Shown in pieces: positions 25,659 through 35,009 of a DNA stretch of 64,000 bases. The translations under genes were made by a program, and so were the position numbers. The stretch's first letter is position 1, and the number at the start of each line of letters is the position of its first letter. A model generated the notes under the pieces. The model saw only the letters and a program-made list of their open reading frames with translations. It did not search any database and was not told the DNA's origin. The stretch spans positions 1,169,881-1,233,880 of the forward strand of contig NZ_PHUF01000002.1 of the NCBI RefSeq assembly GCF_002813245.1. The letters run 5' to 3'. Source of the stretch: Novosphingobium kunmingense (lineage in GTDB: Bacteria > Pseudomonadota > Alphaproteobacteria > Sphingomonadales > Sphingomonadaceae).

Positions 25659-26252
25659 TCAGGCCACCGACGACATTTTCTTGCGCAGGGCCAGCGCATA
25701 GATGACCAGCGCCGTTGCCGCGAAGGCAAACCACTGCACCGCGTAGGACAGGTGGTTGTTCGGCATGTCTGCCGGATTGGGCGCAGCGCTGGGCTGCAGG
25801 CCGGGAAGCGGCCGGGCGGACACCACCCTTGCCCCGTTTGCTCCGTCCGGCGCGATGATCCCGCCGACCGTTCCGGCGCCGTAGGCAACGGCGCGCGGGT
25901 CGGTGCTCCATCCATAGTTGATCTCGGCCACTGGTGTCCGTCCATCGGGTCCGTAGCACTTTCCCCACTGCGCCCAGCCGGTTTGCCCCTGGACGTTGTG
26001 ACCGGCCATCGGCCGCGTCATGCCGGCACCCTTGCAGTCAAGCGTGGTGTGGCGGAACCACGTCTGTTCGCGCGAGGCCTTGTCGGCCAACAGCAAGGCC
26101 TCCGACGACAGCGCCTGATTGCGGGCATAAAGCACCAGCAGTGCGTCCTTCTGGTGCATCCGGTCAAGTTGCCAGAACCCGAGCCGCACCATCACCGCGA
26201 CCGCAATCAGCACCAGTGCGGTCGGCAGCAGCGGCAGGCGCCGCAGGGTCAT
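25659..26252 (-). CDS. SURF1-family cytochrome oxidase biogenesis protein
   Basis: SURF1 helps build heme-copper oxidases, probably by handling heme a. The 197-residue protein has two membrane helices, residues about 8-24 and near the C-terminus (WFAFAATALVIYALALRK), around a periplasmic region with GFWQLDRMHQKD, INYGWS and NNHLSYAVQWFAF, all family motifs. Some alphaproteobacteria name it shy1. It overlaps DUF983 by 4 bases in the cta operon, the normal place for this gene. Confidence 0.93.
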   Translation of the reverse strand: MTLRRLPLLPTALVLIAVAVMVRLGFWQLDRMHQKDALLVLYARNQALSSEALLLADKASREQTWFRHTTLDCKGAGMTRPMAGHNVQGQTGWAQWGKCYGPDGRTPVAEINYGWSTDPRAVAYGAGTVGGIIAPDGANGARVVSARPLPGLQPSAAPNPADMPNNHLSYAVQWFAFAATALVIYALALRKKMSSVA

Positions 26253-26644
26253 GGCTTGACCACGTCGCTCGACGTCGCCTCGCGCGCCTGGCGGCGGTGC
26301 TCGGCAATCAGCAGCGCGGCCTTGCTGACCCGCAGGCCCAGGATCGTGGCCAGCACGATCAGCGGGGTCCACAGCACCAGATGCACCCACCACGGCGGCT
26401 CGAAGCTGAACTCGACAACCATGGCGAGGACCACGACCAGCGCGCCGATCACGGTGGTCAGGAAGGCAGCTGGCCCGTCGCCGACATTGTAGCGCGAGAA
26501 GTCGAGCCCGCAGACCCGGCAGCGCGGGGCGAAGGAGGCCAGGCCCTGCATCAGCGTCCTGGCGCCGCAGTCGGGGCAGAGACCGAAAAGGGCAGCCTGG
26601 CCAAGGCCGGGCTGCCCCTTGTTCGTGACGGTATCGTCGCTCAC
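26249..26644 (-). CDS. DUF983 membrane protein (cta operon)
   Basis: The 131-residue protein starts at GTG 26642-26644. Two CxxC pairs, CPDC and CRVC, make a likely zinc ribbon in the cytoplasmic N-terminal part, followed by FSRYNVGDGPAAFL and two membrane helices. DUF983 genes commonly accompany ctaE and SURF1 in alphaproteobacterial oxidase operons; the protein's task is not known, but oxidase assembly is a fair inference. Confidence 0.87.
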   Translation of the reverse strand: MSDDTVTNKGQPGLGQAALFGLCPDCGARTLMQGLASFAPRCRVCGLDFSRYNVGDGPAAFLTTVIGALVVVLAMVVEFSFEPPWWVHLVLWTPLIVLATILGLRVSKAALLIAEHRRQAREATSSDVVKP

Positions 26645-26649
26645 GGCAA

Positions 26650-27471
26650 TCAGTGGATCGCGTAACCCCAGCCGCCCCAGACATAGACTGCGACGAACAG
26701 GAACAGCCACACCACGTCGACGAAGTGCCAGTACCAGGCGGCGGCTTCGAAGCCGAAGTGCTGCTTGGGGGTGAAGTCGCCGCGGTAGGCGCGGATCAGA
26801 CAGACGATCAGCATGATCGTGCCGACGATCACATGGAAGCCGTGGAAGCCGGTCGCCATGTAGAAGGCCGAGCTGTAGGTGTTGCCGCCGAAGCCGAAGG
26901 GGGCGTGGGCGTATTCGTAGGCCTGGATCATCGAAAAGACGACGCCGAGGATGATGGTCGCCCACAGGCCCTTCTTGAGGCCTTCGCGGTCGCCGTGGAT
27001 CAGGCTGTGGTGGGCCCAGGTCACCGTGGTGCCCGAGCACAGCAGGATCAGCGTGTTGAGCAGCGGCAGGTTGAAGGGATCCATCACCGCTTCGATCGCC
27101 TTGGGCGGGAACTGCCCGCCGACGACCTCGGTCAGGTCGGACGGGAACAGCGCGAAGTCGAAGAAGGCCCAGAACCAGCCGACGAAGAACATCACTTCCG
27201 ATGCGATGAACAGGATCATGCCGTAGCGCTGGTGAAGCTGGACGACGGGCGTGTGATCGCCGGCGTGGGCCTCGTTCACGATCTTGCCGAACCAGCTGAA
27301 CATGCTTGCCAGGAGCAGCGCCAGCCCCAGCCACGGCACGAACTTGCCGCCGGGCAGGTCGTGCATGAACAGGACCATGCCGCTGGTGAAGGTCAGCGCG
27401 CCAAGGGTGGTCGTCAGGGGGACGATATCGGGCGGAAGGATGTGGTATTCGTGGTTCTTCGTACCGGCCAT
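26650..27471 (-). CDS. ctaE: Cytochrome c oxidase subunit III
   Basis: The 273-residue subunit has seven membrane helices. Family sequences include MILFIASEVMFFVGWFWAFF, LNTLILLCSGTTVTWAHH, ATGFHGFHVIVGTIMLIVC and WYWHFVDVVWLFLFVAVY. Subunit III stabilises the catalytic core. The ATG at 27469-27471 gives the usual MAGTKNHEYHILPP start of alphaproteobacterial CtaE. It lies 64 bases after ctaG. Confidence 0.97.
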   Translation of the reverse strand: MAGTKNHEYHILPPDIVPLTTTLGALTFTSGMVLFMHDLPGGKFVPWLGLALLLASMFSWFGKIVNEAHAGDHTPVVQLHQRYGMILFIASEVMFFVGWFWAFFDFALFPSDLTEVVGGQFPPKAIEAVMDPFNLPLLNTLILLCSGTTVTWAHHSLIHGDREGLKKGLWATIILGVVFSMIQAYEYAHAPFGFGGNTYSSAFYMATGFHGFHVIVGTIMLIVCLIRAYRGDFTPKQHFGFEAAAWYWHFVDVVWLFLFVAVYVWGGWGYAIH

Positions 27472-27535
27472 GTGCTCTGGTCCCTGTCTTTCGTCCCTGT
27501 CGGCAGCGCGCGGCCGCCGGTAATGCCCGTCGCCC

Positions 27536-28126
27536 TTATCGCGCCGGATCGGCCCGGTCCAGTATCTTTGCGCCGCCGTCCGCCGCCCTGTGGAAAGTGT
27601 AGCTGAGCGTGATCTGCTGGATGTCCTTCGTCTCCGGATCGGTGGCGATCGCGGGGTCGACATAGTAGATCACCGGCATGTCGACCTTCTGCCCTGGCTG
27701 GAGGGTCTGCTGGTTGAAGCAGAAGCACTGGATCTTGTTGAAGTACTTGCCGGCCTGCTCGGGCTCGACGTTGAAGCTGGCGACTCCGGTGATCGACTGG
27801 GACGAGGTGTTCTCGGCCCAGTAGAAGGCCTGCTTGCGCTGGCCGATGCGCATGTCCTGGGTGACCTGCTGCGGCTGGAAGCGCCAGCCCAGCCCGCGGT
27901 CGACATTGGCGTCGAAGCGCACCGAAATGGTCTGCGTTCCGGCCTTGACCGTCGCGGCCCGCGCCTCGCTCACCCGCATGGTCGTGCCGCCGAAGCCGGT
28001 GACCTGGCAGAAGATCCGGTATAGCGGCACGGCGGCAAAGCCGAGGCCCAGCATGCCCAGCGCCACGCCGGCCATGATCAGCGCGGTGCGACGCTTGCCA
28101 CGTTCGAGCGTGGCGGCGGCGGTCAT
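27536..28126 (-). CDS. ctaG: Cytochrome c oxidase assembly protein CtaG (Cox11)
   Basis: CtaG delivers copper to the CuB site of subunit I. The 196-residue protein has one N-terminal membrane helix and a periplasmic domain; the copper-binding CFCF motif is at Cys134 and Cys136, with further Cys40 (YRIFCQVTGFGG). Length and motifs are typical. It starts within the stop of the small upstream gene (ATGA). Confidence 0.96.
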   Translation of the reverse strand: MTAAATLERGKRRTALIMAGVALGMLGLGFAAVPLYRIFCQVTGFGGTTMRVSEARAATVKAGTQTISVRFDANVDRGLGWRFQPQQVTQDMRIGQRKQAFYWAENTSSQSITGVASFNVEPEQAGKYFNKIQCFCFNQQTLQPGQKVDMPVIYYVDPAIATDPETKDIQQITLSYTFHRAADGGAKILDRADPAR

Positions 28127-28263
28127 GGTGCGCCGGCCTTCATCTTGGCGATGGTGATGAAGAAGAACAGCACGGCAAAGGCGGCCAGCACCAGTGCCAG
28201 GGCGCGGTTGCGGCCGCGGATGATGCGGGCGCGTTCCTCTTCGGGGGTCGGGGGCAGTTCCAT
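28123..28263 (-). CDS. Small single-span membrane protein (CoxF-like) of the cta operon
   Basis: This 46-residue protein lies between ctaB (4-base gap) and ctaG (4-base overlap). It opens MELPPTPEEERARIIRGRNR and continues with one hydrophobic helix (ALALVLAAFAVLFFFITIAK). A small membrane protein occupies the same place in many alphaproteobacterial oxidase operons. It may be an accessory subunit or assembly aid; no function is proven. Confidence 0.82.
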   Translation of the reverse strand: MELPPTPEEERARIIRGRNRALALVLAAFAVLFFFITIAKMKAGAP

Positions 28264-28267
28264 TGCG

Positions 28268-29179
28268 CTATCCTATCAGGAAACGGTCCGCCACCAGCAT
28301 GGCGAACAGGGCAAAGAGATAGATCACCGAAAATCCGAACAGGCGCTTTTCCGGCCGCATGTCGTCATCGGCCGCCCCGCCCCGGAACACCGCGACCCGC
28401 AGCGCCAGCAGCAGGAACAGACCCGACAGGACCAGCGCGCTGATGCCGTAGAGCCAGCCGGCCACGCCCAGCCAGAACGGCGCCATGGTCAGCGGCAGCA
28501 ACAGCACCGCATAGACCAGGATCTGGCGGCGGGTGGACTGGTGGCCGGCAACCACCGGCATCATCGGAATGCCCGCCTTGGCGTAGTCGGTCTCGACGAA
28601 CAGGGCGAGCGCCCAGAAATGCGGCGGGGTCCAGAAGAAGATGATCGCGAAGAGCAGCACCGGCATCAGCGTCACGTCGCCGGTCGCCGCGATCCAGCCG
28701 ATCATCGGCGGAAAGGCCCCGGCCCCGCCCCCGATCACGATGTTCTGCGGGGTGCGCGGCTTGAGCCAGATGGTGTAGACCACCGAATAGTAGATGATCG
28801 ACAGCGCCAGGATCGCCGCGGCCAGCCACGACACCGCCAGCCCCATGACCAGCACCGAGCCGACCGACAGGCCGATCCCGAAATCGCGCGCCACCGTCCG
28901 GTCCATGCGCCCGGCCGGAAGCGGCCGCTGGGCGGTGCGCTTCATCTGCGCGTCGAGATCGGCTTCCCACCACTGGTTGAGCGCGGCCGAGCCCCCCGCC
29001 CCCACGGCGATGCAAAGAATCGCGGTGAAGCCCAGGATCGGATCGATCGCGACCGGCGCGGCGAGCAGGCCGCACAGGCCGGTGAAGATCACCAGGCTCA
29101 TCACCCGCGGCTTGGTCAGCGCGAAGAAATCGCGCCAGTCGGCGGGCAAGGGAACGGCGGGGGCAGCAGAAGCGGTCAT
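28268..29179 (-). CDS. ctaB: Protoheme IX farnesyltransferase (heme o synthase)
   Basis: The 303-residue membrane enzyme attaches a farnesyl group to heme b, giving heme o, precursor of heme a for this oxidase. The UbiA-superfamily diphosphate motif appears as [14 protein letters not shown] (68-81) followed by TAQRPLP; the second site follows later. It differs clearly from UbiA at 1233. It belongs to the cta operon. Confidence 0.96.
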   Translation of the reverse strand: MTASAAPAVPLPADWRDFFALTKPRVMSLVIFTGLCGLLAAPVAIDPILGFTAILCIAVGAGGSAALNQWWEADLDAQMKRTAQRPLPAGRMDRTVARDFGIGLSVGSVLVMGLAVSWLAAAILALSIIYYSVVYTIWLKPRTPQNIVIGGGAGAFPPMIGWIAATGDVTLMPVLLFAIIFFWTPPHFWALALFVETDYAKAGIPMMPVVAGHQSTRRQILVYAVLLLPLTMAPFWLGVAGWLYGISALVLSGLFLLLALRVAVFRGGAADDDMRPEKRLFGFSVIYLFALFAMLVADRFLIG

Positions 29180-29205
29180 GATTCAGGCGGCGCTATAGGC
29201 GCGCG

Positions 29206-30165
29206 CTACAGCCGCTTCAACCAATCGATAAGAAGCGCGTTCACTTCTTGCGGCCGTTCCTGCTGGGTCCAGTGCCCGACCCCGGCCAGGACGTGACCTT
29301 CGACCCTGGGCGCGAACATCCGCATCATGGCAACCGGATCGGCGACGGCGCCGAACAGCGTGGTCGCCGGATCGCGATCGCCGCCGATGAACAGACACGG
29401 CTGCTCGAGCTGCCGGCCCTGCATCGGGGAAAGCCAGGCGTGGTCGCGTTCGTGATTGCGATATCGGTTGAGCGGCCCGCGAAACCCCGAGCCCGCGAAC
29501 TCGTTGCCGTAGTAATCGAGGTCTTCCGTAGTCAGCCACGGCACGGCCTGCGGATCCGGAAGTCCTTCGAGGAAGGTCGCGCCGAGCGCCTTGTCCCAGT
29601 AATTGCCCGGCGGCACATCGCCGCTGATCGAATACATCATCCGCTCGACGAAATGGCGCGGATCGGCCTCGGCCTCGGCCTCGGCCACGCCCGGTTCCTG
29701 GAAGTATTCCTGGTAGAAGAACCGGCCCTTGCTGGTGAAGTGTTCGCGGAACACCTCGGTGAAGGGGCGCTGCGGCGCGCCCGAGAACGGCACCGACAGA
29801 CCGGCGACGGCGCGGATCCGGTCGGGCCGGGTAAAGGCCGTGTTCCACACGATCGGCGCGCCCCAGTCGTGGCCGATCAGGACGAAGCTATCGTTCGGAG
29901 AAAGCACGTCGCCCAGCCCGATGAGGTCACCGGCGATCTTTTCGAGCGTGTAGTCCTCGACCCGGGGCGGCTTGTCCGATCCGCCATAGCCGCGCACGTC
30001 GATCGCGCAGGCGGTGAAGCCGGCCTCGGCGACAGGGCCGATCTGGTGGCGCCACGAATACCAGCTTTCGGGAAAGCCATGGACCATCACGGCCAGCGGC
30101 CCGCTGCCTTCGATGGCACAGCGCAGGGTCACCTCGCCGGTATCGATCATGCGAAAATCAGGCAT
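29206..30165 (-). CDS. Alpha/beta hydrolase, epoxide hydrolase-like
   Basis: The 319-residue enzyme has the epoxide hydrolase signature: HGFPESW at 29-35 (oxyanion hole), nucleophile Asp100 in GHDWGA, and catalytic His in GVGHWTQQE. The nucleophile being Asp, not Ser, separates it from esterases; a haloalkane dehalogenase is less likely because the HGFPESW Glu-Ser-Trp is epoxide-hydrolase-like. It is placed inside the cta operon between ctaD and ctaB, 73 bases after ctaD, with the ctaD terminator between, which is not a usual oxidase gene; its link to respiration is unknown. Confidence 0.88.
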   Translation of the reverse strand: MPDFRMIDTGEVTLRCAIEGSGPLAVMVHGFPESWYSWRHQIGPVAEAGFTACAIDVRGYGGSDKPPRVEDYTLEKIAGDLIGLGDVLSPNDSFVLIGHDWGAPIVWNTAFTRPDRIRAVAGLSVPFSGAPQRPFTEVFREHFTSKGRFFYQEYFQEPGVAEAEAEADPRHFVERMMYSISGDVPPGNYWDKALGATFLEGLPDPQAVPWLTTEDLDYYGNEFAGSGFRGPLNRYRNHERDHAWLSPMQGRQLEQPCLFIGGDRDPATTLFGAVADPVAMMRMFAPRVEGHVLAGVGHWTQQERPQEVNALLIDWLKRL

Positions 30166-30180
30166 CGTTCACTCCCAACG

Positions 30181-30210
30181 AAAAACGCCCCGACCGTGTG
30201 GCCGGGGCGT
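30181..30210 (-). terminator. Terminator downstream of ctaD
   Basis: Stem ACGCCCCGACC/GGCCGGGGCGT (30185-30195 with 30200-30210), loop GTGT; the one A:C position becomes a G:U pair on the minus strand, where TTTTT follows. It may partly stop transcription after ctaD, giving more ctaCD mRNA than distal mRNA. Confidence 0.8.
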
Positions 30211-30238
30211 CTTTTTGTCCAGTGGACGATTGCAGGGA

Positions 30239-31933
30239 TCAGTGGTGACCCTTGTCGTCCTCGATGACCGGAAGGGTCTCGAACTGGTGGAACGGCGGCG
30301 GGCTGGACAGCGTCCACTCGAGCGTCGTCGCGCCTTCGCCCCAGTAATTGTCCTCGGCCTTCTTGCCGGCGGTGTAGGCGTAGATGATGTTGATGAACCA
30401 GACGATCAGGCTGACCCCCATCACCGCGTAGCCCCACGACGACAGGGTGTTCCAGTGCTCGTAGGCCGGGGCATAGTCCGGATAGCGGCGCGGCATGCCC
30501 TGCAGGCCCAGGAAGTGCTGCGGGAAGAAGATCAGGTTCACGCCGATGAAGAAGATCCAGAAGTGGACGTGGGCGAGGAACTCGCTGTGCATCTTCCCGC
30601 TCATCTTCGGGAACCAGTAGTAGAACCCTGCGAACAGGCCGGTCACGGCGCCCAGCGACAGCACGTAGTGGAAGTGCGCCACCACGAAGTAGGTGTCGTG
30701 GACGACGTCGTCGATCCCGCCGTTGGCGAGGTAGACGCCGGTCACGCCGCCGACCACAAACAGGAAGATGAAGCCGATCGCCCAGACCATCGGGCTCTTG
30801 AACTCGATCGAACCGCCCCACATCGTCGCGATCCACGAGAAGATCTTGATGCCGGTGGGCACCGCGATCACCATGGTGGCGGCGGTGAAATACATCTTCA
30901 CGTTGAGGCTCATGCCGGTGGTGTACATGTGGTGGGCCCACACGATGAACCCGACGACGCCGATCGCGACCATGGCGTAGGCCATGCCGAGATAGCCGAA
31001 CACCGGCTTTTTCGAGAAGGTCGAGACGATCTGGCTGATGATGCCGAAGGCCGGCAGGATCATGATGTACACTTCGGGATGGCCGAAGAACCAGAACAGG
31101 TGCTGGTAGAGCACCGGATCGCCGCCGCCCGACGGATCGAAGAAGGTCGTGCCGAAGTTGCGGTCGGTGATCAGCATGGTGATCGCCGCGGCAAGGACCG
31201 GCAGAGCCAGCAGCAGCAGGAAGGCGGTGACCAGCACCGACCACACGAACAGCGGCATCTTGTGGAGCGTCATGCCCGGTGCGCGCATGTTGAAGATGGT
31301 GGTGATGAAGTTGATCGCGCCCATGATCGAGCCCGCGCCCGCAAGGTGCAGCGAGAAGATCGCGAAGTCGGTCGCCGGCCCGTTGGAGCCGTAGGTCGAC
31401 AACGGTGCATAGGCGGTCCAGCCGATGCCCGCGCCGTTGCCCGTCGCGTCACCCGGCACGAAGGCCGACAGCATCAGCGAACAGAACCCGGCCACGGTCA
31501 GCCAGAACGACACGTTGTTCATGCGCGGGAAGGCCATGTCCGGGGCGCCGATCATCAGCGGCACGAACCAGTTGCCGAACCCGCCGATGATCGCTGGCAT
31601 GACCAGGAAGAACACCATGATCAGGCCGTGGGCGGTGATCAGCACGTTCCACAGGTGGAGCGCGTCGTTCATTTCCGCCGGCTTGCCGTCCATCCAGGTG
31701 GCGATCGCGCCAAGGTACTGGATACCCGGATGCGCCAGTTCCAGGCGCATGATGCCCGAGATGCCGCCGCCGATGATCCCCGCGATGATGGCGAAGATCA
31801 GGTACAGCGTGCCGATGTCCTTGTGGTTGGTCGACATGAACCAGCGGGCGAAGAACGCCGGCTTGTGATCATGATCGTGGTGCGCGTGGCCATGCTCTTC
31901 GTGAGCGTGGAACTGGTCGGCGGTGGTAGCCAT
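30239..31933 (-). CDS. ctaD: Cytochrome c oxidase subunit I
   Basis: The 564-residue core subunit holds heme a and the heme a3-CuB centre. Recognised: [13 protein letters not shown] at the start, [20 protein letters not shown] (CuB ligands), [20 protein letters not shown], and THYVLSL-like [13 protein letters not shown]. The first 23 residues have eight His ([15 protein letters not shown]), a possible metal-binding tail not common in subunit I. ATG 31931-31933 is chosen because of the short coupling to ctaC. Confidence 0.98.
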   Translation of the reverse strand: MATTADQFHAHEEHGHAHHDHDHKPAFFARWFMSTNHKDIGTLYLIFAIIAGIIGGGISGIMRLELAHPGIQYLGAIATWMDGKPAEMNDALHLWNVLITAHGLIMVFFLVMPAIIGGFGNWFVPLMIGAPDMAFPRMNNVSFWLTVAGFCSLMLSAFVPGDATGNGAGIGWTAYAPLSTYGSNGPATDFAIFSLHLAGAGSIMGAINFITTIFNMRAPGMTLHKMPLFVWSVLVTAFLLLLALPVLAAAITMLITDRNFGTTFFDPSGGGDPVLYQHLFWFFGHPEVYIMILPAFGIISQIVSTFSKKPVFGYLGMAYAMVAIGVVGFIVWAHHMYTTGMSLNVKMYFTAATMVIAVPTGIKIFSWIATMWGGSIEFKSPMVWAIGFIFLFVVGGVTGVYLANGGIDDVVHDTYFVVAHFHYVLSLGAVTGLFAGFYYWFPKMSGKMHSEFLAHVHFWIFFIGVNLIFFPQHFLGLQGMPRRYPDYAPAYEHWNTLSSWGYAVMGVSLIVWFINIIYAYTAGKKAEDNYWGEGATTLEWTLSSPPPFHQFETLPVIEDDKGHH

Positions 31934-31962
31934 GATGAACCCTGGTCCTCTTTTATTCTGGC

Positions 31963-33102
31963 TCAGGCGGCCGGCTTGGCAGCAGCGGAAGCGTCGGCGG
32001 CGGGAGCGGCACTGGCCGGAGCCGGAGCCGGAGCGGCGGCCGGAGCGGCGGGCGCTTCGGGAGCGCCGTCGATCTTGCCACCCTGGGCAATCACCCAGGC
32101 GTTGAACTTGTCGCGGGGCAGCGCCTCGACCGCGATCGGCATGTAACCGTGGCGCGCGCCGCACAGTTCCGAACACTGGCCGTAGTAGACGCCCGGTTCG
32201 GTGATCACCATCACGCGTTCGTTGATGCGGCCGGGAACGGCGTCGATCTTGAACCACAGCGAGGGCACGGCGAACGAGTGGATCACGTCGGCGGCGGTCG
32301 CCTGCAGACGGATCGGTTCGCCCACGGGCACGACCATGCGGTTGTCGACGGCGAGCTGCGAGGGTTCGCCGTTGGCGATCGCCTTGTCATGCTCGAGCAT
32401 GTTCGAGATCACCTCGATCCCGCCGTTGTCGGGATAGGTGTAGGTCCAGAACCACTGGTTGCCGGTGGCCTTGACGGTCACGGCCCTTTCCGGCGCCGGA
32501 GTGTATTGCTTGGCCAGGAGGCGCAGCGACGGCACGGCGATGACCACGAGGATCAGCACAGGCACCGCGGTCCACACCACTTCGAGCAGCGTGTTGTGGC
32601 TGGTCTTCGACGGGGTCGGATTGGCGCGCTTGTTGAAGCGCACGGCAACGATGACCAGCAGCGCCAGGACGAAGAGGGTGATCACCACCATGACCCAGAA
32701 CAGCCAGTGGTGAAGGCCGAGCGCAACCTCGCCGTTGGGCGAATACTGGTCCTGGACGTTGATCCCGCCGTTGACCGGCATGCCCTTGCCTTCGGTCGGC
32801 TTCATCGGGACGTAACCGCCCGGAGCGACCTTGAAGTGCGGATCGTTGGGATCGATGGCTGGCGCGGCCGGTGCGGCAACTGCAGGCGCCGATGCGGCTT
32901 CGGCCGCGGCAGCCGATGCGGTGGCGGCGGGAGCCGGCGTCGCCAGCTTGTCAACCGGGGCGGAACTGGCCGGAGCGCCGCTGACGGTGCCCACGCCCGG
33001 GGCCGTCGCCGCGGCAACCTGCGGAACCGCGCAAAGGGCAAGTGCGAGTCCAAGACCCTTGAACGCGTGACCCGCGGCGCGGGCGAAATGGCCGAATCTC
33101 AT
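31963..33102 (-). CDS. ctaC: Cytochrome c oxidase subunit II
   Basis: The 379-residue subunit carries the binuclear CuA centre that accepts electrons from cytochrome c. After a signal peptide there is a long Ala/Pro-rich segment (about 35-85), then two membrane helices and a cupredoxin domain with [17 protein letters not shown] (CuA Cys pair, His, Met). Another Ala/Pro-rich tail closes the protein. This gene starts the leftward run at 33102 behind the promoter at 33184-33212. Confidence 0.97.
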   Translation of the reverse strand: MRFGHFARAAGHAFKGLGLALALCAVPQVAAATAPGVGTVSGAPASSAPVDKLATPAPAATASAAAAEAASAPAVAAPAAPAIDPNDPHFKVAPGGYVPMKPTEGKGMPVNGGINVQDQYSPNGEVALGLHHWLFWVMVVITLFVLALLVIVAVRFNKRANPTPSKTSHNTLLEVVWTAVPVLILVVIAVPSLRLLAKQYTPAPERAVTVKATGNQWFWTYTYPDNGGIEVISNMLEHDKAIANGEPSQLAVDNRMVVPVGEPIRLQATAADVIHSFAVPSLWFKIDAVPGRINERVMVITEPGVYYGQCSELCGARHGYMPIAVEALPRDKFNAWVIAQGGKIDGAPEAPAAPAAAPAPAPASAAPAADASAAAKPAA

Positions 33103-33183
33103 CGTTCCTCGTGCTTTCGCTTTCCCGTGCGGCAGAAGACAGGCATGCCTCCTCCCGCCCCTGTGGGAGACAATTTGGATGGG

Positions 33184-33212
33184 CCTATACGCGCGCTTGC
33201 AGGGCACCTCAA
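33184..33212 (-). promoter_or_regulatory. Candidate ctaC promoter
   Basis: TTGAGG (33212-33207) and TATAGG (33189-33184) are separated by 17 bases on the minus strand. The predicted start near 33177 leaves a 75-base leader with a GGAGGAGG purine stretch. Confidence 0.55.
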
Positions 33213-33225
33213 GCGCCTCTAGGGG
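33197..33225 (+). promoter_or_regulatory. Candidate pyrE promoter, overlapping the ctaC promoter
   Basis: TTGCAG (33197-33202) and TAGGGG (33220-33225) are separated by 17 bases on the plus strand, giving a leader of about 65 bases to pyrE. It overlaps the opposing ctaC promoter, so the two polymerases would compete. The match is moderate. Confidence 0.4.
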
Positions 33226-33295
33226 AAAAAATGACAGCGCCCCCACCCGCTTGACGCAGGGGCTTCCCGCGATCCGCACAAAGGCCATACCAGAC

Positions 33296-33880
33296 ATGCA
33301 AGCCGAAGACGTCCTTGCCGAGTTCCGCGCCAGCAAGGCACTGCTTGAAGGGCATTTTCTGCTCAGCTCGGGGCGCCACAGCGCGCATTACCTGCAATGC
33401 GCGCGCGTGCTGATGGACCCGATGCGCGCCTCGCGCCTGGCTGCCGCGCTGGCCGCGACCCTGCCCCGCGACCTCAGAAAGGACATCGCCAAGGTGGTCG
33501 CGCCGGCGATGGGCGGGGTCATCATCGGCCACGAAATGGGCCGCGCACTGGGGGTCGAGGCGATGTTCGTCGAACGTCCGACCGGGACCTTCGAACTGCG
33601 CCGCGGCTTCGCTCTCGAGCCGGGCGAAAAGGTGCTTATGGTCGAGGACGTGGTGACTACCGGCCTGTCGAGCCGCGAGGCGATCAAGGCGATCGAGGCA
33701 GCCGGCGGCGTGGTCGTCGCGGGCGCTTCGCTGGTCGACCGTTCGGGCGGCACGGTCGATCTGGGCGTGCCGTTCTACCCGCTGATAGCGCTCAACTTCC
33801 CGACCTATGCCGACGACGAGGTCCCGGCCGAACTCGCCGCCGTGCCGGTGACCAAGCCGGGCAGCCGGGCCCAGCCGTGA
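33296..33880 (+). CDS. pyrE: Orotate phosphoribosyltransferase
   Basis: The 194-residue enzyme forms orotidine 5'-phosphate from orotate and PRPP. The PRPP loop is MVEDVVTTG at 115-123; [15 protein letters not shown] and [17 protein letters not shown] are family motifs. ATG 33296 is chosen; an earlier in-frame start (33179) would lie upstream of the promoter -35. The stop overlaps the pdxJ start by one base (TGATG). Confidence 0.96.
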   Translation: MQAEDVLAEFRASKALLEGHFLLSSGRHSAHYLQCARVLMDPMRASRLAAALAATLPRDLRKDIAKVVAPAMGGVIIGHEMGRALGVEAMFVERPTGTFELRRGFALEPGEKVLMVEDVVTTGLSSREAIKAIEAAGGVVVAGASLVDRSGGTVDLGVPFYPLIALNFPTYADDEVPAELAAVPVTKPGSRAQP

Positions 33881-34608
33881 TGCCGCCGCGCCTGCGCCTC
33901 GGGGTCAACATCGACCACGTCGCCACGATCCGCAACGCGCGCGGCGGCGATCACCCCGACCCGGTCCGCGCGGCGCAGATCGTCGCGGCCTGCGGCGGCG
34001 ACGGGATTACCGCGCACCTGCGCGAAGACCGCCGCCACATCCGCGACGAGGATCTCGCCCGGATCCAGGCGGCAACCAGCCTGCCGCTGAACCTCGAGAT
34101 GGCCGCGACCGACGAGATGCTCGAGATCGCGCTGCGTCACCGCCCCCACGCCGCCTGCATCGTGCCCGAACGGCGCGAGGAGCGTACGACCGAGGGCGGG
34201 CTCGACGCCGCCGGCCAGCACAACCGCCTCTACCCGATGGTCCAGCGCCTCGGCGACGCCGGTATCCGCGTGAGCCTGTTCATCGCCCCCGACGAGCGGC
34301 AGATCGAGGCGGCAATGCGGTTGAAGGCCCCGGTGGTCGAACTGCACACCGGCGAATACGCCCATGCGACAGGCGAAGCTCGCGCACACGAGCTGCGCCG
34401 GCTGGCCGACATGGCCGCGCTCGCCGCCAAGAACGGGATCGAGCCCCACGCCGGCCACGGCCTGACCTACGAGAACGTCCAGCCGGTTGCGGCGATTCCG
34501 CAACTGGCCGAGCTCAACATCGGCCACTACCTCATCGGCGAGGCGATCTTCTGCGGGCTGGAAACCGCGGTGCTCAAGATGCGCGAACTGATGGATGCGG
34601 CACGGTGA
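33880..34608 (+). CDS. pdxJ: Pyridoxine 5'-phosphate synthase
   Basis: The 242-residue TIM-barrel enzyme closes the pyridine ring of vitamin B6. Start [20 protein letters not shown] with Asn10 and His13, then [31 protein letters not shown] and GHGLTYENV are all PdxJ motifs. It is coupled to pyrE upstream and to acpS downstream (GTGA overlap). The pdxJ-acpS order is conserved in many proteobacteria. Confidence 0.97.
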   Translation: MPPRLRLGVNIDHVATIRNARGGDHPDPVRAAQIVAACGGDGITAHLREDRRHIRDEDLARIQAATSLPLNLEMAATDEMLEIALRHRPHAACIVPERREERTTEGGLDAAGQHNRLYPMVQRLGDAGIRVSLFIAPDERQIEAAMRLKAPVVELHTGEYAHATGEARAHELRRLADMAALAAKNGIEPHAGHGLTYENVQPVAAIPQLAELNIGHYLIGEAIFCGLETAVLKMRELMDAAR

Positions 34609-35009
34609 TCGTCGCGATCGGCTCCGACCTCTGCAACATCGAGCGCATCCAGGCCTCGCTCGACCGCTTCGGCGAGCGGTTCGAGAACCGGGTCTTTACC
34701 GAGATCGAGCGCGCCAAGGCGGCACGGCGCCCGTTCACCCGGGCCGGGACCCTGGCCAAGCGCTTTGCCGCCAAGGAGGCCTTTTCGAAGGCGGTCGGAA
34801 CAGGATTCAAGGCCGGGGTGTTCATGAGGGACATCGGCGTCATCAACGCGCGTTCTGGCGCGCCGACGCTGGCCCTCACCGGCGGCGCGGCGGCGCGGCT
34901 TGCTGCGCTCATTCCGTTGGGACACGAAGCCATCGTCCACCTTACCCTGACCGATGACCATCCCTGGGCCCAGGCCTTCGTCGTGATCGAGGCCCGGCCG
35001 CACCTGTGA
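34605..35009 (+). CDS. acpS: Holo-[acyl-carrier-protein] synthase
   Basis: The 134-residue enzyme moves 4'-phosphopantetheine from CoA to apo-ACP for fatty acid synthesis. The magnesium-binding Asp8 (IGSDLC) and Glu58 ([11 protein letters not shown]) of AcpS are present. The start is GTG at 34605, overlapping the pdxJ stop. Its end overlaps lepB by 4 bases. Confidence 0.96.
   Translation: MIVAIGSDLCNIERIQASLDRFGERFENRVFTEIERAKAARRPFTRAGTLAKRFAAKEAFSKAVGTGFKAGVFMRDIGVINARSGAPTLALTGGAAARLAALIPLGHEAIVHLTLTDDHPWAQAFVVIEARPHL

Noticed and set aside
30014..32146. A 710-codon frame on the plus strand opposite ctaD
   Set aside because: It lies fully over ctaD and part of ctaC, which are certain. 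High GC gives long open frames on the opposite strand; the composition is rich in His, Asp and Arg and shows no fold.
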